Source of the DNA: Rugalucina vietnamica
Lineage: Eukaryota > Mollusca > Bivalvia > Lucinida > Lucinidae
Direction of reading: 5' to 3'
Assembly (NCBI GenBank): GCA_964017185.1
Contig: OZ024870.1
Location: forward strand, 65,016,812 to 65,080,811
Length of the DNA: 64,000 nt
Shown here: positions 47,151 through 59,100 of the stretch, piece after piece
How positions within the stretch are numbered: the stretch's first letter is position 1
Layout of the letters: the number at the start of each line of letters is the position of its first letter
Notes under the pieces: model-generated
Seen by the model: only the letters and a program-made list of their open reading frames with translations
Database searches by the model: none
What the model was told of the DNA's origin: nothing
Made by a program: the position numbers and the translations under genes

Positions 47151-48099
47151 AGTTTACCTATGCTCTCGCACCCCAGATCTCTGCAACCTTGAGGACAGTC
47201 CAGCATATAGCCAACTCCATGTGTACTTCTTACACCATCATATCAGTGATTCGCATACCAAATCTTATTGCTCATGCTTTAAACAGTAACTGAAATTGTT
47301 CTTAGGACTGGTGTGTTGGTTTTTGCCTAAACTCTGGATGAAACAGAGTATTTAAACTCCCGCAGCTTTGCTGCTTTTTCTTGTTCTAAAGACACCAGCT
47401 GCCGAAGGCAGCTTCGACCGGCCAGCCGTAGGCTGGCCGGTCGAGGTGTCTTTAGTATGTAAACACATTGTCCTTCCGAAGTGTCTTCGGCTGTTTCCGC
47501 CACATGCCGAACAAATACGAACGCCGTAGGCGTTCGTAAAAAAACACCGAAGGTGTTTTAAAAAAATGATCAAATAAAATGAATTGCATAAAAATATGTT
47601 TTTCAAAATATTTATGTATACATTTTCAATAAATGATTTTCTAAATAAAATACGGAATAGACCGAACTGGGTGGCCATATTGTTTTGGAATGGATCCATC
47701 ATATTTTTTTTCACCAGCTTATCGAATCTCACGTTATGCGAAACGCGGGTACCATAGCGTTTCCGGGTCTCCGTAGCAACGGCAAGGTTCTAAAATTATT
47801 GAAAATCTAACGCAATGCAGCAAATGCCGAACGTTTCTCGCGATTTCAAGACCTATTTGGAGTCGCTCGCTGTTGGACAGTTGTAATTACAGATTCCGGA
47901 GACTTTAAAGTGATAACTGACGTAGAAACAAGTTGTAAAATCAGGAATTTAACTTTTAACGTGAAACAAATTCAGGAGGAAGTCGTCATTCGAAAGTGAA
48001 AGTACAGGTGTAAGTTTAACACAAACAAGTTTTACTCTTCATTTAACACATTTTCTACATTCACTAGCTGCCACAGCCAGCACGACCAAAGTTTTGTGT

Positions 48100-49195
48100 T
48101 CCTATTTTGGTTGGCGTCACTGTCTATCAAAGTGTCTTAACTGCCGTAGGCAGTTTTCGGTTTCTGAGATGGATGTCATCACTGCCTATCAAAGTGTCTT
48201 AACCGCCGTAGGCAGTTTTCGGTTCCTGAGATGGATTGCTTCACTGAGACAGTTGGCGTCACTGTCTATCAAAGTGTCTTAACTGCCATAGTCAGTTTTC
48301 GGTTTCTGAGATGGATGGCATCACTCTCTATCAAAGTGTCTTAACTGCCGTAGGCAGTTTTCGGTTCCTGAGATGGGTGGCTTCACTGAGACAGTTGGCG
48401 TCAATGTCTATCAAAGTGTCTTAACTGCCGTAGGCAGTTTTCGGTTTCTGAGATGGATGGCATCACTCTCTATCAAAGTGTCTTAACTGCCTAGCAGTTT
48501 TCTGTTCCTGAGATGGGTGGCTTCACCGAGACAGTTGGCGGCACTGCCTATCAAAGTGTCTTAACTGCCGTAGGCAGTTTTCGGTTCCTGAGATGGATGG
48601 CATCACTGCCTATCAAAGTGTCTTAACTGCCGTAGGCAGTTTTTGGTTCCTTAGATGGGTGGCTTCACTGAGACAGTTGGCGTCACTGTCTATCAAAGTG
48701 TCTTAACTGCCATAGGCAGTTTTCGGTTTCTGAGATGGTTGGCCTCACTGTCTATCAAAGTGTTTTAACTGCCGTAAGGCAGTTTTCGGTTGCTGAGACG
48801 GTTGGCATCAATGTCTATCAAAGTTTCTTTTAAAACTGCCGGTAGGCAGTTTTCCGTTCTAAGTTTCAAAGTCAGATCCGTTCAAATTCAGATCAAAGTT
48901 TCTTAACTGCCTGTAGGCAGTTTTCGGTTTCTGAGACAGATGGCCTCACTGCCTCTGAGACGGTTGGCGTCAGTCTTACCAGTTTTCTGTTCCCAAGAGG
49001 AATGGCCTCACTGTCTTTCATAGTGTCTTTACTACCGGTAGGCAGTTTTGGGTTCATGAGACTCATGGCTAACTAGAAGGCAGTTTTCAGTTCCTGAGAT
49101 GGATGTCCTCACTGTCTGTCAAAGTGTCTTTCGGTTGCTGAGACTGATGGCCTCACTGCCTATCAAAGTGTGTTAACTGCCAGAAGTCAGTTCTG
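48100..49195. repeat. 62-bp minisatellite in arm R2
   Basis: About 17-18 units. Higher-order variants (GGTGGCTTCACTGAGACAGTTGG) match L, not R1. Confidence 0.93.
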
Positions 49196-49509
49196 TTTTG
49201 TTTTAACCAGTTTATCGATTCTCAAAAACTGAGTACCAGAGCGCTTCCAGGTCTCTTTAGCGACAACAAAGTTCTTAAATTCTAAAGAAGCCTGACATGC
49301 GGCAGCACAAATGCAAAGCTTTCTGTATTGAGCAGCTCGGAACCTTTTAATTTATGCATTAAAGTCCGGATATTAGTCAAACAGGAAGTGACTTAGCCTG
49401 ACAGAAATACCAATGAAAGATATTCGGAAAGTGAAAGTAGAAATGTCAATGAATAATTGTGAAAGTAAAATGCTTAACAGACTAGACAATACACAACCCA
49501 AAAGACTGT

Positions 49510-50900
49510 AAGTCAGTGAATCTCAAGTTTAAACTTTTATCAAGCAGGCAGCTCGACCAGCCAGCAGCTCCAGCCTGTGGCTGGTCTGTGTCTTAAATAC
49601 TGTCCATACACCATCCTCCAAAAACTATGTTTTGTGTCTTTTGAAAATTTCTAAACTTTTTAAACACTAGCTGCCGCAGGCAGCTCCACCAGCCACAGGC
49701 TGGTTGGTGTCTTGATTGTTCATACACCATCCTCCAAAAACTATGTTTTGTGTCTCTTCTAAATAAACCAGCTCTTCTAAATACACCAGTCAGTGAATCA
49801 CAAGTTTTATCAAGCAGGCAGCTCTTGGTGTCTTTACTGCCCAAACACCTGATGCACGACATTTCCTTTCAGAAAATGTGTTTTGTCTGGGCATGGGGAC
49901 ATTTTCGACAAATGTAATTTCCGACGAAATGTCGCGGATTCCCAAACAACGCCTCCGCGACATTTCGTCGAAAATTACATTTGTCGAAAATGTCCCCATC
50001 ATCAGCCCAGACCTTTAGCCTAACCCTAGTGGTTGGTGGCTCAAAATGTGAACCTTTATTATAGGCTAGTCTTCTACGGAATAAATGTAAAAATTTTATG
50101 GTGAATATTTTTGAAGTTACAACATTTTCTACAAAACACATTTTCGACGAAATGTCGTGCATCGCCAAACACCATCCTCCAGAAACTATATATATATATG
50201 TTTTGTATCTTTTGAAAATTTCTAATTACACTAGCCGCAGGCAGCTCGACCAGCCATGGTCGCTGGTCATTGGCTTTACTGTCCGTTCACAGTGATTTTT
50301 TTTTCGCTATAAAACAGACTCCGGTTTTAGGAGTCGTTCCCAATGGCAAAAATTATCTTTTTTTCCCAAATGCATGGTTAAAAATTCCCAATCTGAGAAA
50401 GTTTCCCAATCAGGCTTACAACTGCAACCATAATTTAATTAAACATACTATTATAAGCACCAATTAATCTGATATTTGTGACATGGAATAATGCTAATTT
50501 TCATGTGTCATAGTCATATGATGTTTACTTTTAGAAAACAAATCATGGTAACACTTATCATGATATTTTTACTGGTCTTAAGATTTTCTTAATTCATGGT
50601 AAAATTAGGCTGTTTTTCGCAATTGAACCGGTACTGGTACCGTTCCCAAAATGCTGAAAAAAAATCACTGGTTCACCTTTCTCCAGAAACTATGTTTTGT
50701 GTCTTTTCTAAATACCACAGGCTGGTGGGTCCCCAGGGGTGGGTCCCCGTCTTTACTGTCCATACACCATCCTCCAGTGTTTTGTGTCTTTTCTAAATAC
50801 ACCAGCTGCTGCAGGCAGCTCAACCAGCCTGTGTCTTTACTGTCCATACACCATCTTCCAGAAACTATGTTTTATGTCTTTTCTAAATACGCCATCTGCT
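49510..50900. repeat. About 100-bp minisatellite in arm R2
   Basis: Counterpart of the L array, split by MITE-M and by 50290-50690 unique sequence. Confidence 0.88.
49850..50164. mobile_element. MITE-M in arm R2
   Basis: Inverse of 36430-36739. CCAAACACC duplicated at 49841-49849 and 50165-50173. R1 has the empty site ...TGCCCAAACACCATCCTCC near 42645. Confidence 0.88.
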
Positions 50901-51530
50901 AGACCGCAATACCAGGGCTCCACCCTATTCAATGTCTACCATACAGAGGAATCACCCATTGATTTTCTTTCTTTTTTTTATTAGTGGACCGATTTTCTTT
51001 TCCTTTTTTTTGCGGCTCTTTTCAACACTTTTGGGTTACAAATTGAAAAGGATGTTATAGTGATATTTTTCTTGAGGTGTTTCAGAAAAGTCAGATTCTG
51101 AAAAACACAGTTTCTGAAAGATTGTGTATGGGCAGCAGTTTGTTTTCCCATTCTCTCTCCGAAGTATCTTTGTTGTTTTTTTTCTGCCACATGCCGAACA
51201 AATACATAGAAAAGACACATACTAAGGAAGATGTCACATGTATGCATTCTGACATGAGCTTTGCTGTTGACTTGGACATTAAGCAACATTATAACATACA
51301 AAGAAAACCTGGTTAGACAAAACCACAGGCACTGGGTAGATGCCTGAAGTATAGGATTGAGTACAGTAAGCAGTGGAAATGTACTATCTTTTTGTTTAAA
51401 CAAGACTTCATTGATTGTGTAGCTGTGTTTATCCTGCTGCTGCAGCTTATCTAAGTCTCGACTTTAGCATGCATAAAATGTTTTCTCATGATATGGCTCT
51501 TATTAAAAAGGTTTCCTGTCTTTATTTCAG

Positions 51531-51642
51531 TAAATTAATATTACGGCCAATGGTTGGGAAGGATGGTTGAAAGATGCAAAGCTGATGGGGTACTCAGGAC
51601 AGCTAGCTCATCAGTTTTGTGATTCATTGAGCAGTATTTTAG
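51531..51642 (+). pseudogene. Exon-like segment in arm R2, start codon lost
   Basis: Same 112-nt segment as 34950-35061 with splice-like ends. The initiator position reads ACG, but the downstream frame is preserved. Confidence 0.3.
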
Positions 51643-53026
51643 GTATGTATGTAACTTTTGTATACTTCTAAATATTTTTATAGCAGTTTAATATGGAAAC
51701 TTAAATCATTGTTTAAGTTTGTAAAATAACACCTTTGAAAAACATACTGTCCCCCTCAGGCTGTGAGAATTTGATAAATAGATGGGCTGCTAGATTGTTG
51801 ACCAGCCATTACACTTACATTTTCCAAACCAAGAACCACACATTCACATTGACAGAAACCACTCCAAATCAGACACTTTCTTTGGTATTTATAATACATG
51901 TACCATTTTTTATCTACATTGGGAATAAACTGCAAAACTTCATGATTTTAAGCTTTGAAACTCAGTAGCAAGGGTTTGATTTTGATAAATGTAGAAATGT
52001 GATGTACCACTGATCATAGCTCTATGAAGTTACTGTGTTGTTGAAATGTATTGATACAGTGTTTTCTGCATCTGCAAAATACACACTTTGATCATCACAG
52101 TGGCTGCTTACACTAGCTTTGTCTTCGAGGTTTGCGACAAAGAACAATTTAAACCAGGCTGCATATATATGAAATAATACAACTTATGAAGATTATGTTA
52201 AAAAAAGTTGTGAAATTGATGTAGTCTGCATGAAGTGATGAAGATTGTGTTTGAAAATTGATTTATACATATAAAAATGTGCCTTCATCTCAAACACTTT
52301 CTTAGGCATGATTTCTATTGTCTTTCAGCATAACCATGCTCAGAGGCAGGGGATGTAATCATCCATGACTCACTCCACAAACCAGAAAGCTTAAAGACGG
52401 ATTATTGGTCTCTGATGATAAATCATGAAAAACTTTATCAACTGCTTAAATGAAGAAGGACACCATAACAAGCACAGCTCAACCAAGTTTAAATTTTTCT
52501 GCTTCATAAATATTGGACTAGCCAAAGTCTGTGGGACTTTCAGTTTCAGATGTAAATCACCAAAGCCAGCCAGTTGTCCTAGCTGATAAATGTAATAAAC
52601 AGTACTGCTCAGATAAATTAATGCTGATATTTTTATGCTCAGTTGAATTAAGAATGAAAATGGTTTTATAATGTAACCACAAAGCAAAGATCTTCTCTAG
52701 ACACAGTCAGTGATTGTGAAAACAGAAATTAATAAAAGAACAGAGTGCAATATTGTCTGTTTCATGTGAAAACATCACAGCTACACCCTACATGTACACA
52801 TTTAGTATTGATGTGCATGGTTATGTTTTACACCAGACCTCTTTCAAAGGTGCTTACAACCAAATAGATGCACACAACAGGCTTTATAAAAATCACAAAG
52901 GATATGCATGGAATTTGGTATTTTACGGTACAGCAATGACCTGGTGGTACAGTAGCCAATTCCAGAGCTAGAGGTTCTGGGTTCCATACATTTGCAGCGC
53001 AGTGTCCTTGAGCTCTAAAAATATTT

Positions 53027-53257
53027 TAGCCCCGGCATGAGAAAACCGGTCTTTGGAGTTTCCGACAAGGTATGGCACAAACCTGTACTGTCACAGAAGC
53101 AGGCTAGAAGCTTGAAACTTCGGATTTAGGAAGAAGAGAGATTGTACTATCTGTGTAGCAAAAACAAAGGCTCTGATCAGCTTCTCAGTTACTGTGAAGC
53201 TGATCTGCGCCTTTGTTTTCATATAGGCAAAAATCTGGTTTTCTCACGATGCGGCTC
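53027..53257 (-). mobile_element. MITE-A in arm R2
   Basis: Inverse counterpart of 33364-33594. One end has mutated (TAGCCCCGG). Confidence 0.9.
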
Positions 53258-53278
53258 ATTTGTTATATACTCAGAAAT

Positions 53279-53515
53279 CTGAATCTGCCAAGTACTCCAA
53301 ACACCTCATAAACAGAGTATTACATGGAGCTCCCACTATTGAAGTTATCTTTTTGAGAGAAGAGAAGCCAGTGCTTGCCTTATTAATGCTGAGCGCCAAG
53401 CAAGGTAGCCACTGGTACCATTTTTAACGTCTTTGGTATGACGCGGCCCGGATTTGAACCCGCGCCTCCCGCTTCCGAAGCGAACGCTCTAACCATTACG
53501 CTATCGGGACCGGTC
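53279..53515 (-). repeat. tRNA-derived SINE-IV private to arm R2
   Basis: On the minus strand it starts GGTCCCGATAGCGTAATGG, has an anticodon-loop TTCGGAA (CGG, Pro-like) and box B GGGTTCAAATCC. A body follows (GGTACCAGTGGCTACCTTGC). AAAT at 53275-53278 and 53516-53519. L and R1 read AGAAATGGCTGG uninterrupted. Confidence 0.88.
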
Positions 53516-53794
53516 AAATGGCTGGTCCTAACACCACATGACAGAAAATAATGATATTCTGCCATACAAAACTAAACCAACAAAATGTTTTAAGAATAAG
53601 AATAATTGTTCTGTTTATATCTTGAGGGGGTGCTATAGCATGGGTGATAGTGTCCGATTCATAATGAAATGGGCCTGACAATCATTCCCACAGACAGCAC
53701 ATTTCTTTCATGAAGATCAGGTTATAAAATAAACAAACTAAAAAGCTATGTTCTGTCTACATAATAAAAAAATTAGATCACTTTAAAAGGGAAA

Positions 53795-53988
53795 CATGGT
53801 GGCCTAGTGGTAGAGCATCGGGCTCTGAATCAAGAGGTCCTAGGTTAGATCCACACTTGATGTGCCATGTTTATGTCATTGAGCAACACATTAAATCCCA
53901 AGAGTACTGGTAAATATCCAGGGAGACGGGGCTTCGCCCTGACATGATTGAAACATTGTTGACTAGGACTTTCTGCACCCATAATAGC
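53795..53988 (+). repeat. tRNA-related SINE-II in arm R2
   Basis: Inverse counterpart of 32878-33075. Confidence 0.7.
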
Positions 53989-54140
53989 TCACCTGAGCTT
54001 TAAGTATAGCAATGATCGGGCGTCCTTGAGGACAATCCGGCATATAGCCAACTCCATGTGTACTTACACCTTCATATCAGTGATGAGCATACATGTACCA
54101 AATCTGATTGCTCATGCTTTAAACACTGAAATTGTTCTTA

Positions 54141-54610
54141 TACACAAGTCATTTGTATCCACTGCCCCTCTGGGGCCAGGGAATAGCAAGGCATTTAATT
54201 TTTCAGTTTTTGAAGCCCAGCTAAAAGCCCGGCATTGAGGGGTCAGACTTGTGGTAAAATCCCTGCTAAAAATCCCCGCTCCCCAAAGGCTGCCAAAAAT
54301 GTGGAACAACAGCTGGTAGTTGTTCTATTGAAAAAGAATATGAGAGGGGAGTTTGAATTTCTGCATGTAAATGTACAGGGTCATTCACTTTACATTAAAT
54401 AAGGACCATAGAAGTAATAAAATGTTGAAATACAACTATTATCTAATTTGAATTAAAGTTCACGACTCTGTATTGGCGGGAAATTTTAAAACCCTGGCTT
54501 ATCCTTGGCACGGCCGGGACTCATTAGAGGTTAAAACCCAGCACTTTAGCCCCGCTGTGGCCCCGCTATCCCCGGCCCTAGGGGAGCCGGGGATACAAAT
54601 GACTGGTGCA
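54141..54610. mobile_element. MITE-H in arm R2
   Basis: Inverse counterpart of 32231-32706. TTA at 54138-54140 and 54611-54613. Arm R1 has the empty site (GTTCTTAGGACTGG near 47302). Confidence 0.9.
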
Positions 54611-54708
54611 TTAGGACTGGTGTTTCTGATACCCGTTGTTGGTTTTTGCCTAAACTCTGGAAGAAACAGAGTATTTAAACTCCCGCAGCTTTGCTGCTTT
54701 TTCTTGTT

Positions 54709-55513
54709 TGAGCACAATAATGTGTTAAATGACTATTTTGGGAATAAACCTTTAACTTTTCAGATGCCGAGAAACAATGTGAATTTTGAGATGACATCCC
54801 TGTAAACTTTGACGCAACGTAATTGCATCAAGAAAAGATTGCTTTCCGGCTAAAAGTGTACATTGTGGTTCTTGTAGGTTTAAATATTGATGGGTTAAAG
54901 AGTTTCTTTCAGTTCGTCTTCATATCAATTTACAATTTGGAAATTAATTGAAAATTGCTAAACTTAAGTCTCATAGTATATATCAGCTACATGTAGGCCA
55001 ACCAGCGCTGTGTGGCCCATGTGGTAAACCATCATAGACAATTTTACATGCCATTTTTTATATTAGCCCGTATTTTTTTTCTAAGTATGCCTAAATGGTC
55101 ATCTGGTTCGGGCGATATACGAGTATTTTTTCTGCGTATTTACTGCAATAAATAACCAAAATAGGAACATATATGTATGTGTTTTCATCTTATTGTTATT
55201 CTTCTCGCAAAGAAACATGTCTCTACATCTTATAACATAGAAAGATTTTTAAAAGTATAAGCATGGCCAAGATAGTGCAATCCATTTGACATCGGGATAA
55301 AGGTTGAAGATAAATAAGAAAACATCTTACATAATCATATAATGTTATTAGCAAACCTGTACATCATTTTTCCCAAATAAAAATATTAATTTATTTACAC
55401 TCTACAACTGCTGATTCTATTAAATAACAAATATTGAGGTTCGGTCCATGGAAAGTAAATCTACCTGCACCGGAATGTCAAGAACCCTAGCATATAATCG
55501 TTATCATGTATTT
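54709..55513. other. No gene; unique flank of R2
   Basis: AT-rich. It is not related to the L flank (31389-32132), and no duplication shared by the two outer flanks is visible. Confidence 0.5.
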
Positions 55514-55747
55514 GAGCCTCCGCAAGGGAAAACCAACAATCTGCATAGGCGAAAACAAAGGCGCAGATCAGCTTCGCAGTAACTGCGAAGCTGATCAGCG
55601 ACTTTGTTTTCGCTTCACGGATAGTACAATTCCTCTTCTTCTTAAATCCGAAATTTCAAGCTTCTAGCCTGCTTCGGTAACTGTACAGCCCGGTTTGTGT
55701 CGGACCTGGCCGGAAACCAAATTGTTGGTTTTCTCATGCACAGGCTC
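55514..55747 (+). mobile_element. MITE-A downstream of GS2 stop
   Basis: Complete; ATTT at 55510-55513 and 55748-55751. It lies 90 bp beyond the GS2 stop, so it may be transcribed in the 3'UTR. Confidence 0.92.
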
Positions 55748-55836
55748 ATTTGAGAACATAACGCTTATTAAAATCCTACGCTCCTCAGTCCTGGATGCAA
55801 AAATATAATGGATAGTCAACGCATATTTATCAGCAT

Positions 55837-56125
55837 CTATTTTCCAAGAATCGATGTATACACAAGCACTTGTGTGACCGAGTAAGGATCACAGTTCGAA
55901 GATGGTCGCCTGTCCTCCAAGTATCCCTTCCCATCGGCCGCTACCTGGCGGGGTATTCTTATACTCGCCCCTCGGTTGGCCACCCCCGCGGAGAAATCGT
56001 CTATACTTGAAGTCTCGTGTAACCCCGTGAGACGGCGCCTATTGTCCTCTCCGCTGTTCGGGTCGTACGCCTTGATGTGACGGTCATGCTTAGAACTCAA
56101 CAGGTCTATCGCTTCTTCGATGTAC
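55837..56125 (-). CDS. glul: GS2 coding exon 6 (stop)
   Basis: Acceptor ggtctccag. It encodes [30 protein letters not shown] and [13 protein letters not shown] and ends in TAG. Confidence 0.94.
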
Positions 56126-59100
56126 CTGGAGACCAAATATGTATTGTTATAAAGGGGGCATTTTACTTTAAAGACCTGTATTTCTATCTATTGATGGTCT
56201 TTAGCTGACCACCGATAAGGGACAGGGCACTAGAAAACCTGGTGGCATGAAAATAAATCAGGTAGTTGCCCCACCTCCACCCCCACCCCCACACAAAAAA
56301 ATCAATATTGATTGCAGAGGGAGGCAGTTTTACTGCACAGGTTATCAGTGACCATAAAACCAATAAGCGGTGGTACCATTGGTGTTATACTTCAGGGTCC
56401 TATTTATTACTCCATGCAGAGAAGAGATAATCACCTCATTATGACAGCCATATGATCTCTAGATCAAATTGCACAAGCAGGGGTCATACATCTATTAAAG
56501 AGTGGTACCACTTCTTCAATAGCCATCCTCTGCGATCTCAAAAAGAACTGTGTGGTTTCAATACTCGTGTAAAATTTTCCTTCTTGTTTAGGAAATGATA
56601 GCTGAGGCTCTCATGAAATCTACTTGAAGTTGCAAATGGTTCCACAAGTTACAAGCGAAAAGAATCAACACACATATACATGCATCAGTATTTTGTAACG
56701 GGACCTATCAGTTGGTTTTCTGGGGAACTGAACGAACTTTACGATCATAAATTTGGAGTTTACAGTATAGCAACACACAATACTTGTGCAGAGATTGTGA
56801 TGTATCTGATGCAGCGAAACAAAGAAAGGTTACAATGTGACGAGTCCATTTTTGTAAGTTTCAAGAAAAGCCCGAAAACCATAAATTTTTGACAAAAAGT
56901 TTGGCAATCATTTGAAAATACATATAGTACAAAATTATTCAATTTAGTCTTATAAAATTGAATAAAAAGCTAAGATGTCATAAAATTTCGTTGAAAGATA
57001 CCGACAAAAATTAAGAAATTCAAATATTTATGAAATGTGTGTTTGTAAGAAGGTCAAAACCCCTAGTTTTTCCATACCAGCTTTTGCTGGATTTTTTTTA
57101 AAATATGTATCACTTTACGGTGATGAAATTGCTTTTTAAATTTTGCCTAATGTGGATGTTTTAGCTCCTAAAACCATATCGGGACAAAATATATTTTTAC
57201 ATAAGCAGATAGTAACATGTTCTTTGGAATTACAGTAGGTATGTTGTTGCATTAAACACTGTGCAATGTGTGGACTTAGGCATGCTCTTGCACTGAAAAC
57301 GGTGCAAATTTCACACAAGCCATCAAAAACTATATATCAAAATGTAGCTTTTTGTATGTAGAACACCAAATAAATCAATGTTGGCAGATGTTCTTGCACT
57401 AACTCCTTCAAATGCTTTGAACATTAGTGAAGGTTACTCCAACAAAATGTTGCAATACCGGGACAGATCTGAACAGCGCCGCTCTTCATGCACTCTACCG
57501 ACTTGTATTTTCAACTGATTGAAGGGAAATAAGATATAGACAACTTGTCAATATCGGAGTAGAGTTTATCGGCCGTGACTTACTTTATTCCTCCCTCTTT
57601 TCTCATGTTCTCTGTGCTGAAGTTACAGTGGGCCCCGGCCCCGTTCCAGTCCCCCTTGATAGGTTTGGGGTCAAACGAGACCTCGACTCCAAACTCCTCG
57701 GCTATCCGGTGTAGGAGGTATCTCGCTATCCACAGGTGGTCGCCCATTGAAATACCCTCACACGGACCGACTTGAAACTCCCACTGTAAAATGTATAGTG
57801 TATTATGAAAAGTACAGTTATAAAATACAAGTTGGCTTCTTTAAAAAGAAACCAATGAAAAGGTCAGCAGCCGTTTGTTATAAGAGTTTACGTTTGCTCT
57901 AGATTTCAGTGTTGTTGATTCTCTGGTTCGTCATTAATTTCGATTCTCATACGTTTCAGTTTCGTTTCCTACACATGAATGCCGTTTCTTGTTATGAACG
58001 CTCGACCAGTGTGTGTCTCTGTCACTCAAGGCACTGACCAAAATTTCTGATGGTATGGAATAAAAGCCAATACTAAAGGGAACACGATTACAATCAATAT
58101 CATGTCGATTTGTAGAAATGTATTTTGCAGTGCAGTCAATTTGTGACAGAGTTCTGAATTTTGACCTGCAGCCTCTTTACCAGAAACAGACCCACGGGTC
58201 CGATGTGATGGACTACAAGTCAGTCATATAGAGTTCCTATAGTTAATGTACCCCTCGTCAGGGTATCTACGATCTAAACCTAGATGCGCTATGATAAGCA
58301 GTCTCCACGATCGATATTTACCGCTATTTGACGGGGAGTGTCAAAACTGGATAAATTAAATTGATTGCGGTGAACTGTCTAGTCAATATAGACGGGTTTA
58401 CTAGTTTTTATTAAGCGCTTTATGTGACAAAACGCGTAATTGAGAGAGAGCAGTCGATCATGGGTACAATTTTCTTCATATTCAAAGTAAACACTGTGGA
58501 AAAGGTCCTGAGGGACCTTTTCCAATAAGAAACCGGTCGCTATCCACAGGTGGTCGCCTATGGAAATACACTCACAGGAGCTGACTTGAAACTCCAATTA
58601 AGATGCCGTGAATAGTTTATTGTGAAAAGAACAGTTTTAAATATAAGAGCCAATACACTCTCATGGACCGACTTGAAATTTCCACTGAAACGTGTATAGT
58701 TTATTATGAAAAGATCAGTTGTAAATATAAGAAACCGCTTGCTATCCACCGGTGATCGCCCATGGCAAGACCTTCACATGGACCAACTTGAAGTTCCCAC
58801 CCAAACGTGTAATCATAAGAATTTGATGATTTTAATATTTATATATATATAAGTATGATCCTTCACTGGAATCAGAGAAATCGTTCGAAGGGATGTAGTG
58901 TGGGCCATATTGCGCAAATCTTATATATCGGCTATATAACAAAGATCTATCTACTTTGCACTGCAAAACAAAGAGACCGATTTGTCATTCCAAATGTAAA
59001 GTTTATTACGAAATTGTCAGTTTGAAACAGAAGAAACCCGTCGCTATCCACAAATGGTCGGCCGTGGCAATACCCGCTACCCACACCGTGGCCGCCTTGA

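Larger units (their letters stand above)
39835..47385 (+). mobile_element. Arm R1 of compound repeat (7.55 kb, more diverged)
   Basis: Same unit as R2, in the same orientation and directly upstream of it. It shares both ends (CTAAAGACACCAGCTGCCGA ... CTGCTTTTTCTTGTT) but differs by many substitutions and indels. It lacks MITE-H, MITE-M and the MITE-A at 53027, has its own MITE-A (45110), and keeps about 700 bp of Helitron-like sequence. Confidence 0.88.
47386..54708 (+). mobile_element. Arm R2 of compound repeat (7.3 kb)
   Basis: Near-identical inverse of L. It begins exactly where R1 ends (TTCTTGTT|CTAAAGAC) and ends CTGCTTTTTCTTGTT at 54708. It carries a private SINE (53279-53515) and lacks the MITE-C and the 8-bp-TSD insertion seen in L. 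Confidence 0.93.

Noticed and set aside
50981-51403. 140-aa frame in arm R2 (and 93-aa partner in L)
   Set aside because: Not preserved in R1, frame lengths differ between near-identical arms, and no family resemblance; chance frame in repeat DNA.
53436-53515. Functional tRNA-Pro gene on the minus strand
   Set aside because: D, anticodon and T arms are partly foldable, but the 3' acceptor strand does not pair with GGTCCCG, and the locus is an insertion present in one arm only.
32133-54708. Polinton/Maverick or retrovirus-like element
   Set aside because: Size would fit, but there is no polymerase, integrase, protease or capsid frame in any arm.
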